10,150 nt of DNA, taken from Caldifarciminota bacterium. GTDB lineage: Bacteria; Hydrothermota; Tepidihabitantia; SM23-42. The notes beneath the pieces were generated by a model. That model ran no database searches. It was not told where the DNA came from and saw only the letters and a program-made list of their open reading frames with translations. This document shows positions 1 through 6,444 of the stretch, in pieces. Location: positions 1 through 10,150 of the forward strand of contig JAGMEL010000386.1 of the NCBI GenBank assembly GCA_023128195.1, given 5' to 3'. How positions within the stretch are numbered: the stretch's first letter is position 1; every line of letters begins with the position of its first letter. Made by a program: the position numbers and the translations under genes.

Positions 1-1227
1 ATTGGTGGTGTTGCAGCATTTGATACAGAAAAAGGAATCATATCCCCGGGCGGTGTTGGTTATGACATAAACTGTGGTGTTAGATTATTGCGGACTGATT
101 TGACTCATAATGATATCAAAAACAGAATACAAGAGCTGGTCAGATCACTATTCAATAACATTCCATCTGGCGTAGGTTCTAAAGGAAAAATCCGCATTGA
201 TGAAAGAGAGGTAAAAGAAGTTTTGAAAAATGGCGCACAGTGGGCTCTGAAAAAGGGATATGGTTGGAAAGAAGATATTGAAAAGATTGAAGAAAATGGC
301 GCTCTTAAGGGTGCAAATCCTGACCGGGTCTCAAGAAGAGCGCTTGAGCGCGGCAGACCACAATTAGGAACATTAGGTGCCGGTAACCACTTTCTTGAAA
401 TCCAAATAGTAGAAGATATATACGACCGTGCATCAGCAAAAATCCTTGGAATAGATGACGTAGGACAGATCACCATAATGATACACACTGGTTCAAGAGG
501 TCTGGGTTATCAAGTTTGTGATGATAATGTAAAGGTCCTTGGAAAAGTCACAAGAAAATATGGAATAGATATTCCTGATAGGCAATTAGCTTGCGCACCA
601 ATCAATTCACCTGAAGGAAAGTCATATTTTGAGCAGATGGCGTGTGCAGCAAATTATGCCTGGGCAAATAGACAGTGTATTATGCACTGGGTCAGAGAAT
701 CATTTGAAAAGATATTAGGTAAAAAGGCAAGAGAATTGGGAATGCATTTAATCTATGACGTTGCGCATAATATCGCAAAATTTGAGGAACATAAAGTATC
801 AGGCGAAATGAAAAACTTGTGTGTACATCGTAAAGGTGCAACGCGGGCATTTGCTGCTGGTCATAAAGATATCCCTTCTGTATACAAAAACATTGGTCAA
901 CCTGTGCTTATTCCTGGTGATATGGGAACACACTCATACCTGTTACTGGGAACAGAAAAAGCAATGCAGGAAACATTTGGCTCAACCTGCCATGGCGCAG
1001 GCAGGGTGATGTCACGCACCAAGGCAATGCAACTTACAAAAGGTCGAAGAATTGATAAGGAATTGGCAGATAAAGGAATCTATGTACTATCAGCAAGCGG
1101 TGAAGTATTAAGACAAGAAGTTCCCGAGGCATACAAGGATATTGATATGGTCGTTGATGCTGTTCATAATGCTGGCATATCCAAAAAGGTTGCAAGGATG
1201 AGACCGATAGGGGTAGTCAAGGGATAA
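1..1227 (+). CDS. rtcB: RNA-splicing ligase RtcB, 3' part (5' end outside window)
   Basis: RtcB joins 2',3'-cyclic phosphate or 3'-phosphate RNA ends to 5'-OH ends, using GTP and Mn2+, in tRNA splicing and RNA repair. The frame is open from base 1, so 408 residues are visible and the TTG at 88 is not the start. Family motifs in order: GGVGYDINCGVR at residues 17-28 (metal-binding Asp and Cys), GAGNHFLE near 127-134, HTGSRGLG near 162-169, YDVAHNIAKFE near 252-262, and CHGAGR near 330-335, whose His takes the guanylate. The motif spacing matches the archaeal Pyrococcus enzyme (D95, C98, H203, H234, H329, H404), implying about 73 missing N-terminal residues and a total near 481, the long form rather than the 408-aa E. 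coli type. The gene ends in TAA 118 nt before uvrC. Confidence 0.97.
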   Translation: MGGVAAFDTEKGIISPGGVGYDINCGVRLLRTDLTHNDIKNRIQELVRSLFNNIPSGVGSKGKIRIDEREVKEVLKNGAQWALKKGYGWKEDIEKIEENGALKGANPDRVSRRALERGRPQLGTLGAGNHFLEIQIVEDIYDRASAKILGIDDVGQITIMIHTGSRGLGYQVCDDNVKVLGKVTRKYGIDIPDRQLACAPINSPEGKSYFEQMACAANYAWANRQCIMHWVRESFEKILGKKARELGMHLIYDVAHNIAKFEEHKVSGEMKNLCVHRKGATRAFAAGHKDIPSVYKNIGQPVLIPGDMGTHSYLLLGTEKAMQETFGSTCHGAGRVMSRTKAMQLTKGRRIDKELADKGIYVLSASGEVLRQEVPEAYKDIDMVVDAVHNAGISKKVARMRPIGVVKG

Positions 1228-1326
1228 ATACCTAAAAGTCCAAAATGTCTAAATACCTAAAGATAATCAAATGACTGAAATGCCTAAACCAAGCCCATTT
1301 GTAATGGGCTTGGGTAAATACCTAAA
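1225..1326 (+). repeat. Three copies of TAAATACCTAAA in the rtcB-uvrC gap
   Basis: Exact 12-mers lie at 1225-1236 (the first overlaps the rtcB stop codon), 1250-1261 and 1315-1326. A degenerate relative (AAATGCCTAAA) is at 1278-1288. The gap is otherwise made of similar AT-rich words. No function is known to me; this may be degenerate tandem-repeat DNA or a set of protein binding sites. Confidence 0.6.
1289..1313 (+). terminator. Hairpin between rtcB and uvrC, possible terminator of rtcB
   Basis: CCAAGCCCAT (1289-1298) pairs perfectly with ATGGGCTTGG (1304-1313), and one more T-A pair can close inside. No T-run follows on the + strand; the next bases are GTAAATACC. It is therefore a poor intrinsic terminator and may instead be a processing or 3'-end-protecting hairpin. 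Confidence 0.4.
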
Positions 1327-1345
1327 AAAGTTGACTAATTAACAA

Positions 1346-3121
1346 ATGAACAAATCACTCAAGGACAAAATCTCGTCGGCGCCGCAGGCGCCTGGGGTTT
1401 ATTTATTCAAAAACAACAAAAATAGGATTATCTATATTGGTAAGGCAGCGAATTTAAAAAGCAGGCTGTCTTCGTATCTCAGCAGAGAAGATAATCGCAA
1501 CAGAATTTTAATGTCACATACTGTAGATATTGATATTATTATCACAAACTCTGATTGTGAGGCATTGACTCTTGAGGAATCGCTAATAAAACTAAATAAA
1601 CCGAAATATAATGTTCGTTTAAAGGACGATAAAAAATTTCCTTATCTGAAGATAACAGTGCACGAAGAATTTCCCAGGATAGTTTTTACGAGAAATATAA
1701 AACCTGATGGTTCTCTTATTTTTGGTCCATACACAAGCGCACGAGCTCTAAGACAAACAAGAGATGCATTATGTCGTATTTTTAAACTTGTATCATGTAG
1801 CAAAGACTTAACAAAAAAATACGCACGTTCCTGCCTAGAATACAATCTTGGCAGATGCAGTGCGCCATGTACAGGGCAAATCAATAAAAAAGAATACAGT
1901 AATTTAGCAAATAAGGCAACCAAATTCTTAAAGGGAAATTCTGATGAACTGGAAAGGGAGATTGAAAAAAGAATGTGGAGATATGCAAAAAAAGAAAAAT
2001 TCAAAGCAGCAGCAATCCTCCGCGATCAATTACTTGCAATCAGAAGAATATCTCAACGCCAGCAGGTTGTCACAACAACAAATATTGACAGGGATGTCAT
2101 TGGCATCAGCCGAAGTAGATTCAACTGTGTTGCCTGTCTGTTTAGAATACGAGAGAACCGTCTTATGTCAAAAGAAATATTTCATCTGAACATTACTCCA
2201 CAGGTAAACGATGAAGAGATAACTAGTTCATTTATCAGACTAATATACACCCATTTATCATTCATCCCCAACGAAATTGTCATATCTGTATTACCTCTTG
2301 AGTGGAACATACAATCGAAGTGGTTTATGCAAAAGGGATTTAAAGTTAAGATCTCAACCGGAAATAAAGGTGAAAGCAAAAGACTCTTAACATGGGCACA
2401 AAGAAATGCCGAAAGTGAACTCGCTAAAAGGGTAATAAAAAGAAGAACATCTGGCGCGATACTCGAACTGCAAAATCATCTGCACTTAGAAAACCCACCC
2501 CGCTGGATAGAAGCATTTGATGTTTCCAACCTTAAAGAAAAATTTGCAGTAGGTTCTTCAGTTGCATTTCATGACGGTAAACCCTATAAACAACGTTACA
2601 GAATGTATAAGATTAAAAGGGTCAGGGGACAAAACGACTTTGCCATGATTAAAGAAATTGTCTCGCGTCGTATAATGGACTTGAATAATAAAAAGAAAAT
2701 GCCTGATCTATTACTCATTGATGGAGGCAAAGGACAATTGAGTGCAGCAGTTCAAGCAATCAGAGAAATAGATATTAATTTACCTGTTTTTGCAATAGCC
2801 AAGAGGAGTAACCAACTCTATAATCCACATGGTGATGTGGTATCAATTCCTGGTTCATCAAGAGGATTTATTCTATTAAAAAGATTGCGGGATGAAGCAC
2901 ACAGATTTGCAATTGCGTATCACAGAAAAGTAAGAGGCAAAAACTTAACTGAATCAGTGCTCGACAAAATAAGCGGCATCGGGGGAAAAAGGAAATTAAC
3001 CCTATTAAAATATTTTGGCAGCACTGAAGCCATTAAAAAGGCATCCGAAGAGGAAATAGCAAAGGCACCAAACATTGGCAAAAAAATCGCAAAGATAATA
3101 TACGAAATACTACATACATAA
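1346..3121 (+). CDS. uvrC: Excinuclease ABC subunit C
   Basis: UvrC makes both incisions around a DNA lesion after UvrA and UvrB have marked it (nucleotide excision repair, cytoplasm). At 591 aa it is full length. Visible domains: GIY-YIG nuclease at 14-95 (GVYLF at 17-21, IYIGKA at 29-34, Arg40, Glu77 in LEES), four cysteines C151, C163, C171 and C175 with the same spacing as the Fe-S ligands of E. coli UvrC, a UvrB-interacting UVR segment near 203-238, and an RNase H-like nuclease with D392 (FDVSN), D459 (LIDGGKGQL) and H519 (DEAHRFA). Tandem helix-hairpin-helix motifs follow at about 536-590 (ISGIGGKRK, APNIGKK). The ATG at 1346 fits the family N-terminus but has no recognisable Shine-Dalgarno sequence; a GC-rich hairpin lies just inside the gene. 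All catalytic residues are present. Confidence 0.98.
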   Translation: MNKSLKDKISSAPQAPGVYLFKNNKNRIIYIGKAANLKSRLSSYLSREDNRNRILMSHTVDIDIIITNSDCEALTLEESLIKLNKPKYNVRLKDDKKFPYLKITVHEEFPRIVFTRNIKPDGSLIFGPYTSARALRQTRDALCRIFKLVSCSKDLTKKYARSCLEYNLGRCSAPCTGQINKKEYSNLANKATKFLKGNSDELEREIEKRMWRYAKKEKFKAAAILRDQLLAIRRISQRQQVVTTTNIDRDVIGISRSRFNCVACLFRIRENRLMSKEIFHLNITPQVNDEEITSSFIRLIYTHLSFIPNEIVISVLPLEWNIQSKWFMQKGFKVKISTGNKGESKRLLTWAQRNAESELAKRVIKRRTSGAILELQNHLHLENPPRWIEAFDVSNLKEKFAVGSSVAFHDGKPYKQRYRMYKIKRVRGQNDFAMIKEIVSRRIMDLNNKKKMPDLLLIDGGKGQLSAAVQAIREIDINLPVFAIAKRSNQLYNPHGDVVSIPGSSRGFILLKRLRDEAHRFAIAYHRKVRGKNLTESVLDKISGIGGKRKLTLLKYFGSTEAIKKASEEEIAKAPNIGKKIAKIIYEILHT

Positions 3122-3152
3122 ATTCCTACACCAAATTCTTTGGTGTAGGAAT
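3122..3152. terminator. 14-bp perfect hairpin directly after uvrC
   Basis: ATTCCTACACCAAA (3122-3135) is followed by a 3-nt loop and its exact complement (3139-3152), starting one base after the uvrC stop codon. There is no long T-run after it on the + strand, so it is either an atypical terminator or a 3'-end stabilising stem. TAAATACC follows at 3152-3159, the same word that follows the hairpin upstream of uvrC. Confidence 0.55.
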
Positions 3153-3173
3153 AAATACCAATATCTAAACCTG

Positions 3174-3272
3174 CCCCGTTAGATAAAACAAATTATTAGA
3201 GATATACACACCAAAATACCTTCACAATCCTATAAATGTTTTAAAAACAAATTAGGTGTATATCTAACGGGG
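3174..3272. repeat. 99-bp element bounded by perfect 12-bp inverted repeats
   Basis: CCCCGTTAGATA (3174-3185) is the exact reverse complement of TATCTAACGGGG (3261-3272). Inside, AAAACAAATTA occurs twice in the same orientation (3185-3195 and 3244-3254). A second inverted pair (AGATATACACACC at 3200-3212 against GGTGTATATCT at 3255-3265) competes for the right arm. The element is non-coding, AT-rich inside, and sits between two convergent genes. It could be a MITE-like remnant or a structured 3' region; no clear target-site duplication is visible. Confidence 0.6.
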
Positions 3273-3311
3273 TGAGTGCTTGGAATTTGAATTTTATCTT
3301 TTTTTATCTGT

Positions 3312-3339
3312 CTACTAACTACTGACTACTGTCTATTTA
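3312..3339. repeat. Degenerate 7-bp tandem repeat at the 3' end of the CBS gene
   Basis: Four units with period 7 are readable: CTACTAA, CTACTGA, CTACTGT and CTATTTA. The array runs across the stop codon of the minus-strand CBS gene (3333-3335) into the gap. On the minus strand it puts several TAG triplets after the stop. Confidence 0.5.
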
Positions 3340-4070
3340 TCTACTTTCTTCACTCTTACTTTACTTATCTTCCTTCTTGTCCCTTCTAAAACTGTGAATT
3401 TCAGATTTTTATATGTAATTTCCTCGCCAATCTTTGGTATACGGTCGGCATTTTTTAATATCAATCCACTGACTGTTGATACATCATCTTCATCTACTGT
3501 CATATTAAAATATTCAGAAAAATCATCCAACTCCATTCTCGTATTTATAACATACTCATTCTCCGAAACTCTCTCGATATAAGGTTTTTGTCTTTTGTCT
3601 AATTCATCTTCAATCTCCCCAACAATTTCCTCAATCAAATCTTCAACTGTAATAATTCCTGAGACACCACCAAATTCATCTATAACAATACCAAGTGAAA
3701 TTCTAAGCCTCTGCAACTCAAGAAACACATCGAGAGCAGAATGATCTTCGTAAATAAAATAAGGAAACCGCACAAACTCGATAACGGAGTGATTCTTATA
3801 TTCATTCCAGAAAGAAATAATGTCTTTAATAAAAATAACACCAACCATCTGGTCTATGTTATTAAAAAATACCGGGTATCGTGAGAAATGGTGTTGTTTA
3901 TAAACGGAGATAACATCACTAATGGTTTTATCATAATCAAATGCAATAATTTCATTAGTTGGAACCATAATCTTATTGACTTCTCGTTTTTTTAGCGCAA
4001 CGATTTCTTCAATCATTCTTCTTTCAATTTTAGAAACCTTAGTGAGATCTAAATTCTTCTTTCTGGTCAT
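3333..4070 (-). CDS. CBS-domain protein of the CorC/HlyC family, soluble form
   Basis: The protein (245 aa from the ATG at 4070; a TTG one codon earlier is also possible) has a CBS pair at about 37-92 and 103-157 and a C-terminal transporter-associated CorC_HlyC domain at about 168-243. Diagnostic stretches are REVNKIMVPTNEI near 30-42 and IDEFGGVSGIITVEDLIEEI near 131-150. There is no DUF21 membrane domain, so it resembles E. coli CorC (YbeX) rather than the membrane-anchored YtfL/TlyC forms. CBS pairs usually bind adenine nucleotides, and CorC-type proteins are linked to Mg2+/Co2+ efflux, but the substrate here cannot be read. The gene starts 30 nt after the nuclease gene and may be the last gene of the operon or use its own promoter. 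No strong Shine-Dalgarno sequence precedes the ATG. Confidence 0.9.
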   Translation of the reverse strand: MTRKKNLDLTKVSKIERRMIEEIVALKKREVNKIMVPTNEIIAFDYDKTISDVISVYKQHHFSRYPVFFNNIDQMVGVIFIKDIISFWNEYKNHSVIEFVRFPYFIYEDHSALDVFLELQRLRISLGIVIDEFGGVSGIITVEDLIEEIVGEIEDELDKRQKPYIERVSENEYVINTRMELDDFSEYFNMTVDEDDVSTVSGLILKNADRIPKIGEEITYKNLKFTVLEGTRRKISKVRVKKVDK

Positions 4071-4084
4071 CAATTAAGTTTTAA

Positions 4085-4090
4085 ATTATA
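4085..4090 (-). promoter_or_regulatory. Possible -10 box (TATAAT) for the CBS gene
   Basis: On the minus strand a perfect TATAAT ends 14 nt before the ATG at 4070. The matching -35 position (about 4108-4113) reads TTTAGG, which is weak. If used, it would give a leader of about 7 nt. Perfect -10 words arise often in AT-rich DNA, so confidence is low. Confidence 0.3.
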
Positions 4091-4100
4091 CTCAGATTAA

Positions 4101-4583
4101 TTATTTACCTAAATTAAAATCTCCAAACTGTTCTGGTTTGGTGTTTCTTAAACGACGCTTCAATTGCGGTCCAATCTTATCTCCCTGAAGCACTACGCCA
4201 TTTTCGTTCATCAACTTTGGATCGACGAAAATTGCACTTTTAGTACGTAAGGCGAGCGCTATTGAATCTGAAGGACGTGCATCAATCACAAAAACCTTAC
4301 TGTCCGATTCAATATATATCTTGGCGAAATATGTCTCATCTTTTAATGCAACTACAATTATTTTAACTACTTTTGCCTGGAATGTATCGATAATAAGTTT
4401 CAATAAATCGTGTGTTAATGGTCTCGGTGATTTCACGCCTTGAAGTGACCAGGCAATAGCTAATGCCTCAGGTTCACCTATCCATATTGGCAGTGTTCGC
4501 TCACCGTATTTTTCCTTTAATAATACAACGAAATTATTAAATTGTTGGTCTTCTACAACAGCGTTAACAGAAACTTCTAAAAT
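4101..4583 (-). CDS. Bifunctional nuclease family protein (DUF151), probable ATT start
   Basis: Members of this family (BFN; nuclease activity reported for plant homologues) have one roughly 130-160 aa domain. The first ordinary start in this frame is GTG at 4436, giving 111 aa. The frame stays open for 49 further codons back to the rplI TAG, and those codons encode family-conserved sequence: LEVSVNAVV at residues 2-10, VVLLKEKYGERTLPIWIGEP at about 19-38 and EALAIAWSLQG at 39-49, running into VKSPRPLTHDLLK. From ATT at 4583 the protein is 160 aa, the normal family length. AAGGAG lies 5 nt before the ATT. The C-terminal half has DARPSDSIALALR, also typical. The gene directly follows rplI in the same frame. 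Bacterial function is uncertain; DNase/RNase activity is a family inference. Confidence 0.88.
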   Translation of the reverse strand: MLEVSVNAVVEDQQFNNFVVLLKEKYGERTLPIWIGEPEALAIAWSLQGVKSPRPLTHDLLKLIIDTFQAKVVKIIVVALKDETYFAKIYIESDSKVFVIDARPSDSIALALRTKSAIFVDPKLMNENGVVLQGDKIGPQLKRRLRNTKPEQFGDFNLGK

Positions 4584-5033
4584 CTAAGCTCCTTCCTCCA
4601 GTAAAATGAGTTTAAATACTGCATCTATCTTTTCACCGAGATGGACTTTTACATCATAAACCCCGGGGTGTTTTATTGCTTCCTTAAGAACGATATTTTT
4701 CTTATCAATCTCAAGCCCCTCAGATTTCAAAAGCTCTGCTAAATCTTGAGAAGTAATACTACCAAAAGATTTACCATCAATACCTGTTTTGATGGTTGTC
4801 TTAATGCTTGTACAATTAACCTGTTCGGCAAGACTCATACTCATTTTCATTGTTTCATCAATCTTCTTAGAAAAACGCTTTTTACTCTTCTCCAACCCTT
4901 GAATATTCGCCTCAGTAGCACGAATTGCAAGATTTTTGGGAAACAGATAATTCCTTGCATAGCCATCTTTTACAGATACAATATCAAATGAATTCCCAAG
5001 TCTTTCTACTGGTTTTAATAAAATTATCTTCAT
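4584..5033 (-). CDS. rplI: 50S ribosomal protein L9
   Basis: At 149 aa this matches the normal length of bL9. The N-terminal RNA-binding domain carries the family signature around GYARNYLFPKNLAIRAT (residues 24-40). A lysine-rich connecting helix follows (about 41-75), then the C-terminal domain (about 76-149). Its ATG overlaps the rpsR stop by one base (TAATG), so translation is probably coupled. It ends in TAG, directly adjoining the next gene in the same frame. Confidence 0.98.
   Translation of the reverse strand: MKIILLKPVERLGNSFDIVSVKDGYARNYLFPKNLAIRATEANIQGLEKSKKRFSKKIDETMKMSMSLAEQVNCTSIKTTIKTGIDGKSFGSITSQDLAELLKSEGLEIDKKNIVLKEAIKHPGVYDVKVHLGEKIDAVFKLILLEEGA
4589..4599 (-). promoter_or_regulatory. 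Strong Shine-Dalgarno sequence before the ATT start
   Basis: The minus strand reads GGAGGAAGGAG, ending 5 nt before ATT at 4583 and lying inside the last codons of rplI. It is the best ribosome binding site in the cluster. Its position supports initiation at 4583 and argues against GTG at 4436, about 150 nt further downstream. Confidence 0.75.
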
Positions 5034-5245
5034 TATTTTATCTCGTACGGTAACAGGGCAATCTCCCTTGCACGTTTAATTGCTTGGGTAAGTCGCCTTT
5101 GATGATATGAACAAAGTTTTGTGATTTTTGCACCCAAAATTTTCCCCCGTTCATTTGTGAATCCTTTGAGAAGCGATGTATCTTTATAATCAACCTCATC
5201 CATATTGTTTTTACAAAAACGGCATCTACTTTTCTTCTTTTTCAT
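5033..5245 (-). CDS. rpsR: 30S ribosomal protein S18, zinc-type
   Basis: From the ATG at 5245 the protein is 70 aa. It has C8 and C11 (CRFC) and C45/H48 (CSYH), the pattern of the zinc-binding form of bS18, plus the conserved core KDTSLLKGFTNERGKI and QRRLTQAIKRAREIALLPY. Another ATG lies two codons upstream at 5251, but GAGG (5256-5253) almost touches it, whereas it stands 7 nt from the ATG at 5245, so the shorter form is preferred. S18 pairs with S6, encoded two genes upstream, on the 30S platform. Confidence 0.97.
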   Translation of the reverse strand: MKKKKSRCRFCKNNMDEVDYKDTSLLKGFTNERGKILGAKITKLCSYHQRRLTQAIKRAREIALLPYEIK

Positions 5246-5252
5246 TTCCATT

Positions 5253-5256
5253 CCTC
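5253..5256 (-). promoter_or_regulatory. Shine-Dalgarno that decides the rpsR start
   Basis: The minus strand reads GAGGAATGGAAATG. GAGG is 1 nt from the first ATG (5251) but 7 nt from the second (5245), so the second is the likely start. Confidence 0.6.
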
Positions 5257-5272
5257 TTTTTCTTGAATCATT

Positions 5273-5728
5273 TTAAAATGGGGTATCAATATCCCCTACA
5301 TCCTTAGTGTCGTTTCCAGTATCCATAGAAACGTCTGTATCTGTTGCATCTGTTGCATCTGTTGCACCTGTATCCTTTGGAAGCAGATCAAGAAACTGAA
5401 TGCGACGAGCAACAACCTCAATTGCTGTTCGTTTTTCTCCTTTATTTGTTTCCCATTGCCTTGATCTTAGGTTACCATCAATAAGAACAGCACTACCCTT
5501 TTTGAGATAGTCATTTGCAGTCTCTGCCTGACGTTGCCACGCTACAATATTGATAAACAACGTCTCTTCCTGCCATTCGCCTGTTTCACGGATCTTATAA
5601 CGTCGTGAGCAAGCAATGCGAAAGTCACAGACTGGTGTCCCTTTCTGCGTGTATCTTAACTCAGGATCGGCAACCAATCTTCCTATCAAGTATACTGAAT
5701 TGAGATTACCAAGACGGAGTGGATTCAT
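5273..5728 (-). CDS. ssb: Single-stranded DNA-binding protein
   Basis: SSB coats single-stranded DNA in replication, recombination and repair. The 151-aa protein has an OB fold at about 10-113 (NSVYLIGRLVADPELRYT, DFRIACSRRY, VAWQRQAETANDYLKKGS, IDGNLRSRQWE). A short disordered linker rich in Asp and Thr follows, then an acidic tip ending DIDTPF. The tip corresponds to the DDDIPF peptide of E. coli SSB that recruits partner proteins, with Thr in place of the Ile. The linker contains an Ala-Thr-Asp repeat encoded by a 9-bp tandem repeat. The start ATG overlaps the rpsF stop (ATGA) and has AGGAGG 9 nt upstream. The rpsF-ssb-rpsR order is the classic bacterial one. Confidence 0.98.
   Translation of the reverse strand: MNPLRLGNLNSVYLIGRLVADPELRYTQKGTPVCDFRIACSRRYKIRETGEWQEETLFINIVAWQRQAETANDYLKKGSAVLIDGNLRSRQWETNKGEKRTAIEVVARRIQFLDLLPKDTGATDATDATDTDVSMDTGNDTKDVGDIDTPF
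5339..5365 (-). repeat. Three exact 9-bp tandem units in the SSB linker
   Basis: The + strand word ATCTGTTGC is repeated three times without a break. It encodes the Ala-Thr-Asp tripeptide repeat at about residues 122-130 of SSB. The unit is a multiple of three, so copy-number changes would lengthen or shorten the linker without a frameshift. Confidence 0.85.
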
Positions 5729-6018
5729 TTTTTCTTTCCTCCTAAAAATACAATAAAACGTAAAATATCTTCTTTGTGTTTCAGTGCATTTTTTATCTTT
5801 GTAATTGCTAACGGCTGTGCAGTAAATTGATAATTGACATATACTCCTTCATTGAATTTCCTTATTGAATATGCCAAAGTTTTTTTACCCAAATTATCAA
5901 ACTTTACTTCACCTTTTCCGTGAGTTTTAATTGTTTTCTCTACACTTTTAATCTCTTTTTCGAGTTTCTCTTCATTCACACCAGGATTAAAAACAAACAT
6001 CGCCTCATAATTTCTCAT
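5725..6018 (-). CDS. rpsF: 30S ribosomal protein S6
   Basis: The 97-aa protein starts MRNYEAMFVFNPG and contains FDNLGKKTLAYSIRKFNEGVYVNYQF (residues about 40-65, given in part) and EDILRFIVF near the end, all bS6 signatures. It ends in GGKKK with no acidic Glu tail. The start overlaps the stop of mvhD by 4 nt (ATGA), and GAGGG lies 8 nt upstream, so S6 synthesis is probably coupled to that of a redox protein. The S6:S18 leader that often precedes rpsF could not be recognised; the upstream sequence is mvhD coding sequence. Confidence 0.97.
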   Translation of the reverse strand: MRNYEAMFVFNPGVNEEKLEKEIKSVEKTIKTHGKGEVKFDNLGKKTLAYSIRKFNEGVYVNYQFTAQPLAITKIKNALKHKEDILRFIVFLGGKKK

Positions 6019-6434
6019 AATTTATTCCCTCTTAACGGACCCAAATTTTTAATCTCCTCAGTAAACTCCCGAACCACCTTCGTATATTTTTCACCCTCAG
6101 CAGCGGAAATCCACTCGAGCCGCAGCCGTCGCTGGTCAATACCCATCTCTTTAAGCAAGGGGTGCAAAAAAGCCACTCTACGCGCAGTTTTGTGATTCCC
6201 ATTCTGATAATGGCAATCACCAAAATGGCATCCACCGATTAATACGCCATCAGCACCACTATTAAAAGCATGTAGTATGTGCTGAGCGTCAAGTCGTGAA
6301 GAACAAAAGAACCTGATTGGTATGATATTTGCCGGATACTTTTTCCTTGAAGTTCCGGCTAAATCGGCTGCTGCTGAAGTACACCATTTACAAAAGAAAC
6401 CTACTATTTTAGGTTCAAAATTACCTGTACTCAT
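6015..6434 (-). CDS. mvhD: MvhD-type [2Fe-2S] protein (hydrogenase/heterodisulfide reductase delta subunit)
   Basis: MvhD-type proteins pass electrons from a hydrogenase or formate dehydrogenase to HdrA in flavin-based electron-bifurcating complexes. The 139-aa protein shows the family pattern: FFCKWCTSAAADLAGTSR (C15, C18), RFFCSSRLD (C44), DGVLIGGCHFGDCHY (C69, C74). Length is normal. The ATG at 6434 has GGAG 5 nt upstream. It stands 54 nt after hdrB and overlaps rpsF by 4 nt. No hydrogenase subunit or hdrA is next to it, so its partners must be encoded elsewhere. Part of the 3' half (about 6090-6190) looks visibly more GC-rich than neighbouring genes. Confidence 0.93.
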   Translation of the reverse strand: MSTGNFEPKIVGFFCKWCTSAAADLAGTSRKKYPANIIPIRFFCSSRLDAQHILHAFNSGADGVLIGGCHFGDCHYQNGNHKTARRVAFLHPLLKEMGIDQRRLRLEWISAAEGEKYTKVVREFTEEIKNLGPLRGNKL

Positions 6435-6444
6435 TTCTTCTCCA

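Noticed and set aside
105..488. 127-aa minus-strand open frame opposite rtcB
   Set aside because: rtcB is conserved over the whole stretch; the opposite frame is a by-product of its codon use.
1642..2004. 120-aa minus-strand open frame opposite uvrC
   Set aside because: uvrC here encodes the conserved cysteine cluster; no support for an antisense gene.
3273..3332. Possible intrinsic terminator of the CBS gene
   Set aside because: Runs of A on the minus strand and the tandem repeat are present but no stable stem precedes a T-run.
4437..4583. 147-nt gap between rplI and the nuclease gene if GTG 4436 were the start
   Set aside because: It encodes the conserved N-terminus of the nuclease domain in frame, so it is coding sequence, not a leader or RNA gene.
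6019..6150. S6:S18 autoregulatory leader before rpsF
   Set aside because: The region is mvhD coding sequence and I could not identify the expected stem with its conserved bulge.
6032..6235. 67-aa minus-strand frame inside mvhD
   Set aside because: Same strand as mvhD but another frame; mvhD has all its cysteine motifs, so no frameshift is needed.
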